A stretch of DNA of 64,000 nt from an uncultured Collinsella sp. (GTDB lineage: Bacteria > Actinomycetota > Coriobacteriia > Coriobacteriales > Coriobacteriaceae). This document shows positions 33,454 through 41,941 of this stretch, one piece after another. Position 1 is the first letter of the stretch. Each line of letters begins with the position of its first letter. Position numbers and translations under genes: made by a program. The DNA lies in assembly GCA_934643145.1 (NCBI GenBank), contig CAKUBM010000009.1:22139-86138 (forward strand), given 5' to 3'. The notes under the pieces were generated by a model. It searched no databases, was not told where the DNA came from, and saw only the letters and a program-made list of their open reading frames with translations.

Positions 33454-33490
33454 AAGAGCCCGACAAGCAAACACTTGTTGGGCTCTTCCC
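33454..33490. terminator. bidirectional terminator between lacI-type gene and isomerase gene
   Basis: 14-bp stem AAGAGCCCGACAAG (33454-33467) with 33474-33487 (one G-T), AAAAAAG on the left and CTTCCC on the right; minus-strand reading ends in CTTTTTTG. Confidence 0.8.
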
Positions 33491-33526
33491 TATCGTTTCA
33501 GCCGAAGTTAGAACGGCAGAACACAG

Positions 33527-34954
33527 CTAGCGGCAGACAACGTCCACTGGCACGTTCAGGATCTTGGCGACCTTGAGGATCGTGTCGGTCTGGCTGCCCA
33601 GGCAGGCGGCCATGTGATGAGTCGGGCCTGTCTCGTTCCAGCGGTCCATGAACTCACGGGCGCCGATCGAGAACTTCATGCGCATGTTGGTGTCGCCGAA
33701 GGTAAAGATCGGGCCGTCGACGTTCTCGCCCTCGGCAACCACGAACTTAAAGTTGCCGTCGCCATCCTGCGTGATGCCCAGGAAGGTGATGGTGCCGTGG
33801 CCGGGGTAGAACTGGGTGAGGTAGCCGCCACCGGTCTTGCCGTGGAACACGGGAACGACCTTGAGCGTCGGCTTCTTGGCGGTCGAGATGTCGGCATCGC
33901 CGGAGCCGGAGTGGCCGATGATGACGATGTCCTCGGGGAAGTCGATGGAGTACATCTCGGAGAGCTGACCGGTGCCAGAAATGGTCTTGAGGATGCTCAT
34001 GGCGATGGCGACCTTCATATCGCCCTCGACAGCGCAGCTCGTACCCTGCTTGATGAGCATGGAGAACGCCGGGATGAGCATGGAGTCGAGCACGCCGGCC
34101 TGACCCTTGGCATAGCCGTCGTAGTGGCTGGCGACCAGGCCGATCTCCTCGTCCTTGACCCACTGCTCAAAGGCAACGACGTACTTGGCCATCTCCTGGA
34201 TGGGCTCGTCGGTCACCTTGGCACCACCCTCGACGTCAAAGGTGTCGAGAATCTCGGCAGCCTTGGCGTCCACGGCAGCCTGGTCGTCGATGTTGTCGGC
34301 GATAGCCCACATCTTCTCCCAGTCGAACTGCTTGGTGTAGAGGCCCAGACGGTTGTAGAGATTGGTCTCGTCGATGTAGAGGTCCATCATGCCCGGGTAC
34401 GGACGGCCGATCTGGGCGATGTTGGTGCGGCGCAGGCGACGACGCACCTGGGCGGCACGGCACCACTGCTCGAGCTGCTCGGCCACAGCCGGGTCGCCAC
34501 CCTCGACAACGCCGGTCACGACGGCATGACGCTTGCCGGCGCGGTTAAGGTCGGCCACGACCTCGCCGGGGGCGCCGCAGGCGTACAGATCGCCCAGCCA
34601 CGTGGGGATGTCGGTGTTGGCGTAGTCGGGCTGGGCCTTCTTCTGCACGTTGACCACGACGACGGGCACGTCCAGGTCGCGCACGACCGGCAGCACGTTG
34701 TAGCTCGTGGCATAGGTGAGCATCTGCAGGATAACCAGATCGACGTCCTCGGCGCGGAACTTGTCGCCGGCGACCTGGGCCTGCTCCTTGGTGGTCACCA
34801 TGCCGCCGTCGATAAGCTCGACAGTCGTGGGCAGCGTGGCCTTAAAGTCCTCGTACTGCTGCTCAAAATTGGGAACGAGCTGCGGGAACTGCGGAAGATA
34901 GGCACCGAGGGCGATCGAGAAAACGCCAACCTTGGCTTTGGTGTTAACGAGCAT
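33527..34954 (-). CDS. L-fucose/L-arabinose isomerase-family protein, probable rhamnose isomerase
   Basis: 475 aa from ATG 34954 with GGGAGGAAATC. Member of the FucI/AraA-like fold (COG2407-type): N-terminal Rossmann-like part with VILQMLTYATSYNVLPVVRDLDVPVVVVNVQ (two segments, about 75-104), a middle domain with GRPYPGMMDLYIDE, and a C-terminal part with GTSCAVEGDMKVAIAM (metal ligands Glu/Asp), HSGSGDADI and GPTHHMAACLG. It is not the canonical RhaA. Its place as third gene after rhaB and rhaD, with no RhaA in the cluster, makes it the likely isomerase converting L-rhamnose to L-rhamnulose. Alternatives: an L-fucose or arabinose isomerase with broad specificity. Confidence 0.75.
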   Translation of the reverse strand: MLVNTKAKVGVFSIALGAYLPQFPQLVPNFEQQYEDFKATLPTTVELIDGGMVTTKEQAQVAGDKFRAEDVDLVILQMLTYATSYNVLPVVRDLDVPVVVVNVQKKAQPDYANTDIPTWLGDLYACGAPGEVVADLNRAGKRHAVVTGVVEGGDPAVAEQLEQWCRAAQVRRRLRRTNIAQIGRPYPGMMDLYIDETNLYNRLGLYTKQFDWEKMWAIADNIDDQAAVDAKAAEILDTFDVEGGAKVTDEPIQEMAKYVVAFEQWVKDEEIGLVASHYDGYAKGQAGVLDSMLIPAFSMLIKQGTSCAVEGDMKVAIAMSILKTISGTGQLSEMYSIDFPEDIVIIGHSGSGDADISTAKKPTLKVVPVFHGKTGGGYLTQFYPGHGTITFLGITQDGDGNFKFVVAEGENVDGPIFTFGDTNMRMKFSIGAREFMDRWNETGPTHHMAACLGSQTDTILKVAKILNVPVDVVCR

Positions 34955-35027
34955 GATTTCCTCCCATGAGAAAAGTTGATGTTTGCAAGCAAGCGGGCGC
35001 GGCTGTTATCAGATCAGCAGCGATATG

Positions 35028-35076
35028 ACGGCGGTTTCCACGAGCTCCCCAGCAACCGGAACCGCCGTTTTTCCTA
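35028..35076. other. intergenic hairpin between rhaD and the isomerase gene
   Basis: ACGGCGGTTTCC (35028-35039) pairs with GGAACCGCCGT (35058-35068, one bulge), with TTTTTCC following on the + strand. On the transcribed minus strand no T-run follows, so an mRNA-processing or stability role is more likely than termination. Confidence 0.45.
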
Positions 35077-35080
35077 CCTA

Positions 35081-35911
35081 CTAGTCAACAAATGCCTCGT
35101 TGATCTTGATGCCGAAGTCACGGCAGGTGTCCTTGAGGCCCTTGTCGCTAATCTTGTTGAGGAAGTCATCCGAACCACCGTTGGCAGCACGCGCGGCCAG
35201 GTAGATCTCGGCGGCCTTCTCGACGGTGTGAGCCAGGCCAAAGGTCGTGTCAAAGTCGGGACCGGCGGCGAACAGACCGTGATGAGCCCAGACGATGGTG
35301 TCGTAGGTCTTCATGAGCTCGGAGCTTGCCTCGGCGATGGCCGGGCCACCCGGGACCATCCAGGGCACAACGCCCACACCGGTCGGGAAGACGACGACGC
35401 ACTCGGTCATCATCTGCCACAGGATGCGGGTGAAAGCACGGTCCTCCAGCGGCACCACGAAGGACATCTCGATGATGCCGGGGGTGTGAGCGTGGTAAAT
35501 CACCCGGTCGGCGCCATCGGTACGGGCGGCGGCGACACAGTGGTTCATATAGTGGCTCTCGAACTCACTGGTCGGACGGGCGCCGTTGGCAAGGCCCCAC
35601 ACAATGCGGAAGGCGTCGCCGGTCTCGTTGATCTCGACGATGCCGATGTTGGCGTGCGGATCCTCAAGAACATTGCGCATGTACTTGCCCGAGCCGGTGC
35701 TCACAAAGTACTGGCCGGCAAGATTCTCGCCGCGCACGCCCATCTTGACCCACTCGCGAGGCTCCTCGAAGAACGGCTTGGCCTCGGCGACCTCCTCGTC
35801 GGTCATACGGTAGGTGAGGTTGCCGCCGTTGCGCTCATGCCAGCCCTGCTTAAAGCCGTCATCGCACAAGCGGCAGAAGCCCTTGATAAACGCCAGATCT
35901 TCCATTGCCAT
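35081..35911 (-). CDS. rhaD: rhamnulose-1-phosphate aldolase
   Basis: 276 aa from ATG 35911 with AGGAGACAAAC. Class II zinc aldolase of the RhaD type: HERNGGNLTYR (about residues 20-30), STGSGKYMRNV, the catalytic Glu region, HAHTPGIIEMSF (zinc His pair, about 145-156) and the distal His in WAHHGLFAAG (about 212). Cleaves L-rhamnulose-1-phosphate to dihydroxyacetone phosphate and L-lactaldehyde. Second gene of the operon after rhaB. No lactaldehyde-processing gene is adjacent. Confidence 0.94.
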   Translation of the reverse strand: MAMEDLAFIKGFCRLCDDGFKQGWHERNGGNLTYRMTDEEVAEAKPFFEEPREWVKMGVRGENLAGQYFVSTGSGKYMRNVLEDPHANIGIVEINETGDAFRIVWGLANGARPTSEFESHYMNHCVAAARTDGADRVIYHAHTPGIIEMSFVVPLEDRAFTRILWQMMTECVVVFPTGVGVVPWMVPGGPAIAEASSELMKTYDTIVWAHHGLFAAGPDFDTTFGLAHTVEKAAEIYLAARAANGGSDDFLNKISDKGLKDTCRDFGIKINEAFVD

Positions 35912-35973
35912 TGTTTGTCTCCTCTCCGGGACCCGCAGGTCCAATTGAAAAACTTAGGTAAGCCGATTGACGA

Positions 35974-36010
35974 CGGCGCGGAGCATGGTTCGTGTAGGGC
36001 CTCCGCGCCG
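35974..36010. other. intergenic hairpin between rhaB and rhaD
   Basis: 10-bp perfect arms CGGCGCGGAG (35974-35983) and CTCCGCGCCG (36001-36010), 17-nt loop. No T-run; a candidate RNA-processing or stabilising element in the operon. Confidence 0.5.
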
Positions 36011-36110
36011 CATGTCATCGGAGAGAGCCGCTCGCGCCCGGCAGGAGTCGCTTGCCGCACGCGGGGCTGGGGGTAGGTGAAGGGTGAATTGGGGCAGGCC
36101 CCGCTCTCGT

Positions 36111-37595
36111 TTAGGCCTGGGCGCCCTTGGGGTCGATGCGCTTAACATCGAAGGAACGGGCAACGCAGGCGCGGGCAGCGGCCAAGTCGGTAAAATCGCC
36201 GCCGGCGATCATCTGCACGATAAAGTTGCCGATGCAGGTGCCCTCGATGGGGCCGGCGAACACGGGAAGCCCGCAGGTGTCGGCCGTCATCTGGTTGAGG
36301 TAGTAATCCTGGCAGCCGCCGCCCACGATGTTGATGCTCGTGTAGTCGTGGCCCGAAAGCTCGCGCAGGCCCTCGATGGCCTTGGCATACGAGCGGGACA
36401 GGCTGCAGTAGTTGGTGCGCATGATCTCGCCCACGGTCTGCGGAACCGGCTCGCCGCCCTCGGCGCAGGCCTGCTTAATCTCCTGGATCATGGAATCGGG
36501 GGCCAGGAAACGGTCGTCATCGACATCGACATACGCCTCGAAGGGCTCGGCCTCGCGGCAGAGCGTGCGGAGCTCGTCAAAGCCAACCTTATGATCCATG
36601 AGAGCCTTATGCGAGGTCTTGCCCTCGACGTAGTCGACGCCGTTGATCTCGCGGCGGACGGACTGGTTCATCCACAAGCCCATGATGTTCTTGAGGAAAC
36701 GGTAACGCTTGAGGTAGCCGCCCTCGTTGGTAAAGTTCTGCTTGCGAGCGAGCTCGTTGGTGATGGCGTGCTGGTTCTCAACGCCCAGCAGGCTCCATGT
36801 GCCGCTCGAGATATAGACGGCATTGTCGTCCTTGGCGGGTACGGCCAGGAAGGCAGAGCCGGTGTCGTGCGTGGCGGGCAGCACAACGGTCGCGGAGTAG
36901 CCGATCTTCTCGGAGATGTCGGCCGTGAGCTCACCGAGCACAGCGCCGGGCATGGTCGGCTCCAGGAAGATGCCCCGGGGAATACCAAAGCGCGAAAGGA
37001 TCTCGGTGTCCCACGTGCACTTCTCGGCATCGAGCATGCCGGTGGTACTCGCGTTGGTGTACTCGTTGGCCTTAATGCCGGTCAGGCGCCAGTTAAGATA
37101 GTCCGGAATCATCAGGAAGGTGCGAGCTGCCTCGAGCTGCTCGGGATGCTCGTTCTTAAGGGCGAGCAGCTGATAGAGCGTGTTGAAAGGCTGACGCTGA
37201 ATGCCGGTACGGGCATAGACCTCAGCCGGGTCCATAATTTGATCGGCAACTTCGTAGATGCCGTCAGTGCGGGCATCGCGGTAGGCGACCGTATCGCCGA
37301 CGATCTTGTTGCGCTCGTCGAGCAGCACGAAATCAACGCCCCAGGTATCGATACCGATGGTGGCCGGAGCCTGTCCGGTCTGATCCTTGACGGCGCGCAA
37401 GCCTGCGACAACATGGTCGAACAGAGCCTCAACGTCCCAGCAGTCGTGGCCGTCTACGCGCTTTTGCTCGTTATCGAAGCGGTAGACCTCCTGATAGGAC
37501 ATCTTACCGTCCTCGACCCAGCCAGCAAGAACGCGACCGCTCGAGGCACCGATATCGACCGCTGCGTAATGCTTGGACTCGATGCGACTCTCCAT
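36111..37595 (-). CDS. rhaB: rhamnulokinase
   Basis: 494 aa from ATG 37595 (GGGAGAGCAC upstream); two earlier in-frame ATGs (37607, 37622) lack ribosome sites and the last lies in an operator. FGGY kinase fold: phosphate-1 loop AVDIGASSGRVLAG (about 12-25), GIDTWGVDFVLLDE (about 86-99, catalytic Asp), ATHDTGSAFLAVPA, SSGTWSLLGVE, and C-terminal NIVGGGCQDYYLNQMTAD typical of RhaB. Phosphorylates L-rhamnulose at C1 with ATP. First gene of the rhaB-rhaD-isomerase operon. Confidence 0.95.
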   Translation of the reverse strand: MESRIESKHYAAVDIGASSGRVLAGWVEDGKMSYQEVYRFDNEQKRVDGHDCWDVEALFDHVVAGLRAVKDQTGQAPATIGIDTWGVDFVLLDERNKIVGDTVAYRDARTDGIYEVADQIMDPAEVYARTGIQRQPFNTLYQLLALKNEHPEQLEAARTFLMIPDYLNWRLTGIKANEYTNASTTGMLDAEKCTWDTEILSRFGIPRGIFLEPTMPGAVLGELTADISEKIGYSATVVLPATHDTGSAFLAVPAKDDNAVYISSGTWSLLGVENQHAITNELARKQNFTNEGGYLKRYRFLKNIMGLWMNQSVRREINGVDYVEGKTSHKALMDHKVGFDELRTLCREAEPFEAYVDVDDDRFLAPDSMIQEIKQACAEGGEPVPQTVGEIMRTNYCSLSRSYAKAIEGLRELSGHDYTSINIVGGGCQDYYLNQMTADTCGLPVFAGPIEGTCIGNFIVQMIAGGDFTDLAAARACVARSFDVKRIDPKGAQA

Positions 37596-37609
37596 GTGCT
37601 CTCCCATTT

Positions 37610-37654
37610 TGAAGCGGTTCATTTACAGTTTTCATTATTATTTGAACCGTTTCA
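37610..37654 (-). promoter_or_regulatory. pair of LacI-type operators upstream of rhaB
   Basis: TGAAGCGGTTCA (37610-37621) and TGAACCGTTTCA (37643-37654) both fit TGAA-N-CG-N-TTCA, centres 33 bp apart (about three helical turns). The proximal site overlaps the start-codon region. They most likely bind the LacI protein encoded at 32303-33415. Confidence 0.65.
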
Positions 37655-37737
37655 ATTTCAATATGAGTCAATTTCAGTCCGGCGAGCGGTTGTTTCTAAT
37701 CGGTAAACGGTATTTTTTGGGTTGAAGTCTCTTTCAA

Positions 37738-37782
37738 ATACAAAGATGCGGCCACCCGCGCTGAGCAGCTGGCCGCATCTTT
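37738..37782 (-). terminator. intrinsic terminator after the HAD phosphatase gene
   Basis: 13-bp stem AAAGATGCGGCCA (minus 37782-37770 with 37754-37742), then TTTGTATTTG. Confidence 0.8.
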
Positions 37783-37814
37783 AAAATGTTATTGAAATGG
37801 CTCGGGTGCAAACG

Positions 37815-38465
37815 CTAGCGCACGGCCTTGACCGCCGCCGTCAGATCGAATAGCGTATCGAGCACGGCCTCGCAGCCGTCCACCACGTCCTGCGGCAGCG
37901 GCACGATATCGGGGACAGCAAAGACGTGGCAGCCAGCCGTAATGCCCGAGACGCAGCCGTTGCGCGAATCCTCGACCACGGCACATTCCTCGGGAGCAAA
38001 GCCCGCGCGCTCGCAGGCGAGCAGATACATCTCGGGGTCGGGCTTGCCGTGCACGACGTCCTCGCCACACGTTACCGTTTCAAACTTGTCAAAGAGGCCG
38101 ACCATCTTAAGGTTGCGCTCGGCCGTAACATGGCGCGATGACGTCGCAAGGCCTACGTGATAGCCCGCAGCCAGCAGCTCGTCTATGCACTCGGCGGCGC
38201 CGGCCTTAAGCTCCAGGTCGGTCTTGACCATCTCGTCGCGAATCTCCTTGTGGCGATGATAAATCGCCTCAGCGGTTTCTCTGCTGCCGCAATGCGCCTC
38301 AAGGATGTCCATGACATCGGGCAGCGTGCGACCGATAAACTGATGAATCAGCGTGTCATCAATCGCGACACCCAGCTCAGCAGCGGGCGCTTTCCATGCC
38401 TTGATGCCCAGACGCTCGGTGTCGACCAGCGTTCCGTCCATATCAAAAATAACAGCCTTGATCAT
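37815..38465 (-). CDS. HAD-superfamily phosphatase, beta-phosphoglucomutase-like subgroup
   Basis: 216 aa from ATG 38465 (GGGGGACC upstream). HAD motif I FDMDGTLVDTE (residues 6-16), helical cap in about 18-85, motif II LATSSRH, motif III Lys in HGKPDPEMYL and motif IV VVEDSRNG. Dephosphorylates or isomerises a small phosphosugar; substrate unknown. It sits upstream of and parallel to rhaB but ends in its own terminator, so it is not part of that operon. Confidence 0.9.
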   Translation of the reverse strand: MIKAVIFDMDGTLVDTERLGIKAWKAPAAELGVAIDDTLIHQFIGRTLPDVMDILEAHCGSRETAEAIYHRHKEIRDEMVKTDLELKAGAAECIDELLAAGYHVGLATSSRHVTAERNLKMVGLFDKFETVTCGEDVVHGKPDPEMYLLACERAGFAPEECAVVEDSRNGCVSGITAGCHVFAVPDIVPLPQDVVDGCEAVLDTLFDLTAAVKAVR

Positions 38466-38638
38466 ATCGGTCCCCCATCGACTCTCGCTGTCGCATTGCC
38501 GCAACTCTACCGCATTTGGCAACTTGTATATAACGTATATACCATATTGCACTTTCGTTACATAGATAGAAGTCTTATGACAAGCAGCCCAGTAGGATTA
38601 TAGTTTTCGATCGAGTACTCAACGATAAGGATCGTTTC

Positions 38639-39517
38639 ATGATTTTAGACACCACGGCACCCGCAGAGGAGCTTCAAGACAAGCTATCGGCGCTCGAACA
38701 GCTGCTTTTGGCATACGGGCGCGTGGCTATCGGGTTTTCCGGCGGCGTTGACAGCAGCTTTTTGGCCGCCGTATGCGCCCGCATCATGCCTACCAATACC
38801 CTCCTCGTCCATCTCACCACGCCGCTCATCGGCACGCCCGAACAGGCTTCGTTTGAGCGGTCCGTTGACGGACAAACCGATGAGGGTCCGCATTTTATGC
38901 TCCCCGTGCTCAATCTTTCGGTCGATCAGCTGCAGCTCCCCCAGGTAGCCTGCAACGATGCCGACCGCTGCTACCACTGCAAGCGCGCCGGCTTCACCGC
39001 CATCGTCAACCACGCCAAGTCGCTGGGCTTTCCCACCGTCATCGATGGCAGCAATGCAAGCGATCGAGGCGATTACCGCCCCGGCATGCGTGCGGCAGAA
39101 GAACTCGGCGTGCGTTCACCCCTTATGGAGGTCGGCTTTACCAAGGGCGAAGAGCGCGAGCTGCTGCGCGCATGGGGCTATCCCGTTTGGAACCTGCCGG
39201 CGGGGGCCTGCCTTGCCACGCGCGTCCCCACGGGCGAGAAGCTTACGCGCGAGAAGGTCTCCCTGATTCGCGCCTGCGAGGATTACCTGCACAATCTTGA
39301 CCTGGCTCAGGTCCGCGCACGCCTGGTCGGCGGCTGCATGCATATCGAAGCCGCTCCCGCAGATGTCGCAAAGATTGCCGCCCTCGGCGGTACCGCCGTC
39401 GACGACAAGGGCAAGACCCCGCTGCCTGCCGCTATCGAGTCCGCGCTGCGCGACCTAGGCTGCGGCCACATCTCCCCCGAGGTCACCCCCTACATCCACG
39501 GCAACATGAATCAGTAA
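38639..39517 (+). CDS. larE: LarE-type ATP-dependent sulfur transferase
   Basis: 292 aa from ATG 38639 (AAGGATC upstream). PP-loop AMP-forming domain: SGGVDSSFL (residues 34-42), then ADRCYHCKRAGF (about 107-118) and WNLPAGACLATRVPTGE (about 185-201), where the Cys matches the sacrificial Cys176 of Lactiplantibacillus LarE. LarE supplies sulfur for the nickel-pincer nucleotide of lactate racemase-type enzymes. No larA, larB or larC lies in the window, so the partner genes are elsewhere or this copy has another sulfur-transfer role. Divergent from the HAD gene; a 173-nt AT-rich shared upstream region. Confidence 0.88.
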   Translation: MILDTTAPAEELQDKLSALEQLLLAYGRVAIGFSGGVDSSFLAAVCARIMPTNTLLVHLTTPLIGTPEQASFERSVDGQTDEGPHFMLPVLNLSVDQLQLPQVACNDADRCYHCKRAGFTAIVNHAKSLGFPTVIDGSNASDRGDYRPGMRAAEELGVRSPLMEVGFTKGEERELLRAWGYPVWNLPAGACLATRVPTGEKLTREKVSLIRACEDYLHNLDLAQVRARLVGGCMHIEAAPADVAKIAALGGTAVDDKGKTPLPAAIESALRDLGCGHISPEVTPYIHGNMNQ

Positions 39518-39565
39518 CCTGCCAAAAAGGGACAGGTTTATTTTGGCAGGTTTTATCTGGGGAAA
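39518..39565 (+). repeat. terminator-like repeat, copy 2
   Basis: Starts at the base after the larE stop; identical to copy 1 through the T-rich segment (stem 39518-39527 with 39541-39550, then TTTTATCTGGGG). Confidence 0.85.
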
Positions 39566-39573
39566 CGCAGACA

Positions 39574-39606
39574 GGGCCGCGACGTCTATAGCGTCGCGGC
39601 CCCTTT
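39574..39606. terminator. terminator between larE and the PTS operon
   Basis: 11-bp stem GGGCCGCGACG (39574-39584) with 39592-39602, followed on + by CTTTCCTT. It separates convergent larE and EIIA genes. Confidence 0.75.
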
Positions 39607-39645
39607 CCTTGGAGAAGGATCGATTAATGAAACGGAGAGCCCGTT

Positions 39646-40098
39646 CTAGCCCTCGAGTCCGGCGTTGATGAGCTCGGCAATCTCGACGGGATCGGTGCTC
39701 GCGCGCACCTTGTCACGGAAGCCGGCGTCCATCAGCATCACGGCAGCCTTGGAAAGCAGGCGCAGATGCGTGGTTCCAGCTTCGCCGGCGGGCACGTACA
39801 GCGCAAGCGCGACATCGACGGGCACGCCGTCAAAGCTCGGCCACTCGACAGGCTCGGCCAGCTTGAGCACGGCAACGCCCGGCGTATGGATCGCGTCGCT
39901 CTTGGCATGCGGAACGGCAAAACCGGCGACAAGGCCCGTCTCGGCCTCGTTCTCGCGAGCAATGAAGGCCGCCTCTACAGCAGCAGCATCGTCGGCAAAG
40001 CCGAGCTCGATGGCCTGCTCGGACAAATAATGCAGGGCGTCCTCGCGCGAGGCGGCGGCATACCCGATCGTCACTTGGTTGGCAGATACAAATCCCAT
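39646..40098 (-). CDS. PTS EIIA component, fructose/mannitol type
   Basis: 150 aa from ATG 40098 with AAGGAAGG. EIIA-2 domain with the phosphorylated His64 in GFAVPHAKSDAI. It accepts phosphate from HPr and passes it to EIIB. Last gene of the operon whose first gene encodes the matching EIIBC, so EIIA and EIIBC are at opposite ends of the operon. Ends at a terminator shared with larE. Confidence 0.93.
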   Translation of the reverse strand: MGFVSANQVTIGYAAASREDALHYLSEQAIELGFADDAAAVEAAFIARENEAETGLVAGFAVPHAKSDAIHTPGVAVLKLAEPVEWPSFDGVPVDVALALYVPAGEAGTTHLRLLSKAAVMLMDAGFRDKVRASTDPVEIAELINAGLEG

Positions 40099-40109
40099 GG
40101 AAACCTTCC

Positions 40110-41048
40110 TTACAACACGGACCTGACCGTGGCTTCGATGCCGTCGGCGTCCAAACCGTACTTGTGCAGCAGATCAACCGCAGGGCCGGACTCGCCGTAC
40201 ACATCGCGCACGCCGACGCGACGCATCGGCACTGGATGCTGCTCCGCGAGCACCGAGGCAACGGCCTCGCCCAATCCGCCGACAATCGAATGCTCCTCGG
40301 CGGTGACCACACGACCGGTCTTCTTGGCGCTGGCAACCACCAGGCGCTCATCAAGCGGCTTGATCGTGTGCATGTTGATGACCTCGGCGTCGACACCATC
40401 GGCAGCGAGCGCCTCGGCGGCCTCGAGCGCCTCGGCGACCATGAGGCCGCATGCGACGATAGTCACATCGGAACCCTCGCGCACGACCACGCCGCGACCA
40501 ATCTTGAACTCATAGTCCTCGTGGTCGTTGATAACCGGCGTAGCCAGACGGCCAAAACGCATGTAGACCGGGCCCTCAAACTCATAGGCGGCGCGCACGC
40601 AGGCGCGAGCCTCGATGTCATCGGCAGGAACGATCACCGTCATACCCGGGATCGTGCGCATGAGCGCGATATCCTCGCAACACTGATGCGTGGCGCCGTC
40701 CTCGCCCACCGAAATGCCGGCATGGGTGGCGCCAATCTTGACGTTGAGATGCGGGTAGCCAATGGAATTGCGGACCTGCTCGTAGGCGCGACCGGCGGCA
40801 AACATCGCAAAGGTGCTCGCAAAAGCAACGTGGCCCGTGGTCGCGATGCCGGCGGCAAGACCCATCAGGTTGCTCTCGGCGATACCGGCATCGTAAAAGC
40901 GCTCAGGGTGGGCAGCCTTAAACTTACCCGTCTGCGTAGCGGCAGCCAGGTCGGCATCGAGCACTACAAAGTCATCGTGCTCATTGCCCAGCTCGACAAG
41001 TGCCTCGCCATAGCTAACGCGCGTGGCGACTTTCTTGACCTCTGCCAT
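40110..41048 (-). CDS. transketolase, C-terminal subunit
   Basis: 312 aa. Pyrimidine-binding and C-terminal domains of a split transketolase: LDADLAAATQT, the conserved catalytic Glu in DAGIAESNLMGLAAGIA (about 53-69), GATHAGISVGEDGATHQ, and C-terminal GGLGEAVASVLAEQ. Its ATG at 41048 shares a base with the stop of the partner subunit (TAATG), ensuring equal synthesis. Together they transfer two-carbon units between ketose and aldose phosphates using thiamine diphosphate. Confidence 0.95.
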   Translation of the reverse strand: MAEVKKVATRVSYGEALVELGNEHDDFVVLDADLAAATQTGKFKAAHPERFYDAGIAESNLMGLAAGIATTGHVAFASTFAMFAAGRAYEQVRNSIGYPHLNVKIGATHAGISVGEDGATHQCCEDIALMRTIPGMTVIVPADDIEARACVRAAYEFEGPVYMRFGRLATPVINDHEDYEFKIGRGVVVREGSDVTIVACGLMVAEALEAAEALAADGVDAEVINMHTIKPLDERLVVASAKKTGRVVTAEEHSIVGGLGEAVASVLAEQHPVPMRRVGVRDVYGESGPAVDLLHKYGLDADGIEATVRSVL

Positions 41049-41878
41049 TAGAGCTCCTCTCCTGCTGCCGCGAGCTCGGCCATGGCCTGCTCAAACTGCT
41101 CGTCATTGGGCGCCTTGCCATGCCAGCCAACCTGGTTCTCCATAAAGGAGACGCCTTTGCCCTTCACCGTCTCGGCGATGATAGCGACGGGCGCGCCATC
41201 CACCTCGCGAGCTTCGGCAAAGGCGGCGGCAATCTGCGCCATGTCGTTACCGTCGGCAAGCTCGATCACATGCCACTTAAAGGCGCGAAACTTGTCCGCG
41301 AGCGGCATGGCCGAGTTGACTTCATCGATCGTGCCGTCAATCTGCAAGCCGTTGTGGTCGACGACGGCAACAAGATTGTCGAGCGCATGGTTGCCGGCGA
41401 ACATGGCCGCCTCCCACACCTGGCCTTCCTCGCACTCACCGTCGCCCAGCAACGTGTAGACACGGTAGCTGTCGCCCCAGTGCTTAGCGGCAAGCGCCAT
41501 TCCAACTGCAGCAGAGATGCCCTGACCGAGCGAGCCGGTGGACATATCGATGCCCGGGGCGTCGTTCATATTGGGATGGCCCTGCAGGCGGCTACCAATA
41601 TGGCGGAGCGTCTCGAGCTCTTCGACGGGAAAATAGCCGCGATGTGCCAGTACCGAATACAGGCCCGGCGCCGCGTGACCCTTGGAGAGCACAAAGCGGT
41701 CGCGATCGGCCTTGTGAGGGTCGGCAGGATCGATATTCATTTCCTCAAAGTACAGATAAGTCATGATGTCGGCAGCACCGAGCGATCCACCCGGATGTCC
41801 CGACTTGGCCGCGTGAACCGCAGTCACGACACCCTTCCTGACCTCATTGGCGACCTTCGCCAGCTCCTGGTTGGTCAT
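41048..41878 (-). CDS. transketolase, N-terminal subunit
   Basis: 276 aa from ATG 41878 with AGAGAGGAATTC. Thiamine-diphosphate-binding domain: AAKSGHPGGSLGAADI (about residues 23-38), SKGHAAPGLYSVLA, TGSLGQGISAAVGMALA, and the GDGE...N metal/TPP motif from LLGDGECEEGQ to VVDHNGLQ (about 135-165). Overlaps the partner gene by one base. A split transketolase beside PTS and transaldolase genes indicates a dedicated pathway rather than the housekeeping enzyme. Confidence 0.95.
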   Translation of the reverse strand: MTNQELAKVANEVRKGVVTAVHAAKSGHPGGSLGAADIMTYLYFEEMNIDPADPHKADRDRFVLSKGHAAPGLYSVLAHRGYFPVEELETLRHIGSRLQGHPNMNDAPGIDMSTGSLGQGISAAVGMALAAKHWGDSYRVYTLLGDGECEEGQVWEAAMFAGNHALDNLVAVVDHNGLQIDGTIDEVNSAMPLADKFRAFKWHVIELADGNDMAQIAAAFAEAREVDGAPVAIIAETVKGKGVSFMENQVGWHGKAPNDEQFEQAMAELAAAGEEL

Positions 41879-41941
41879 ACGAATTCCTCTCTTGAGAACA
41901 ACCCCGGCACCGGATGACGCGATGCCGGGGCAACCCACTCG

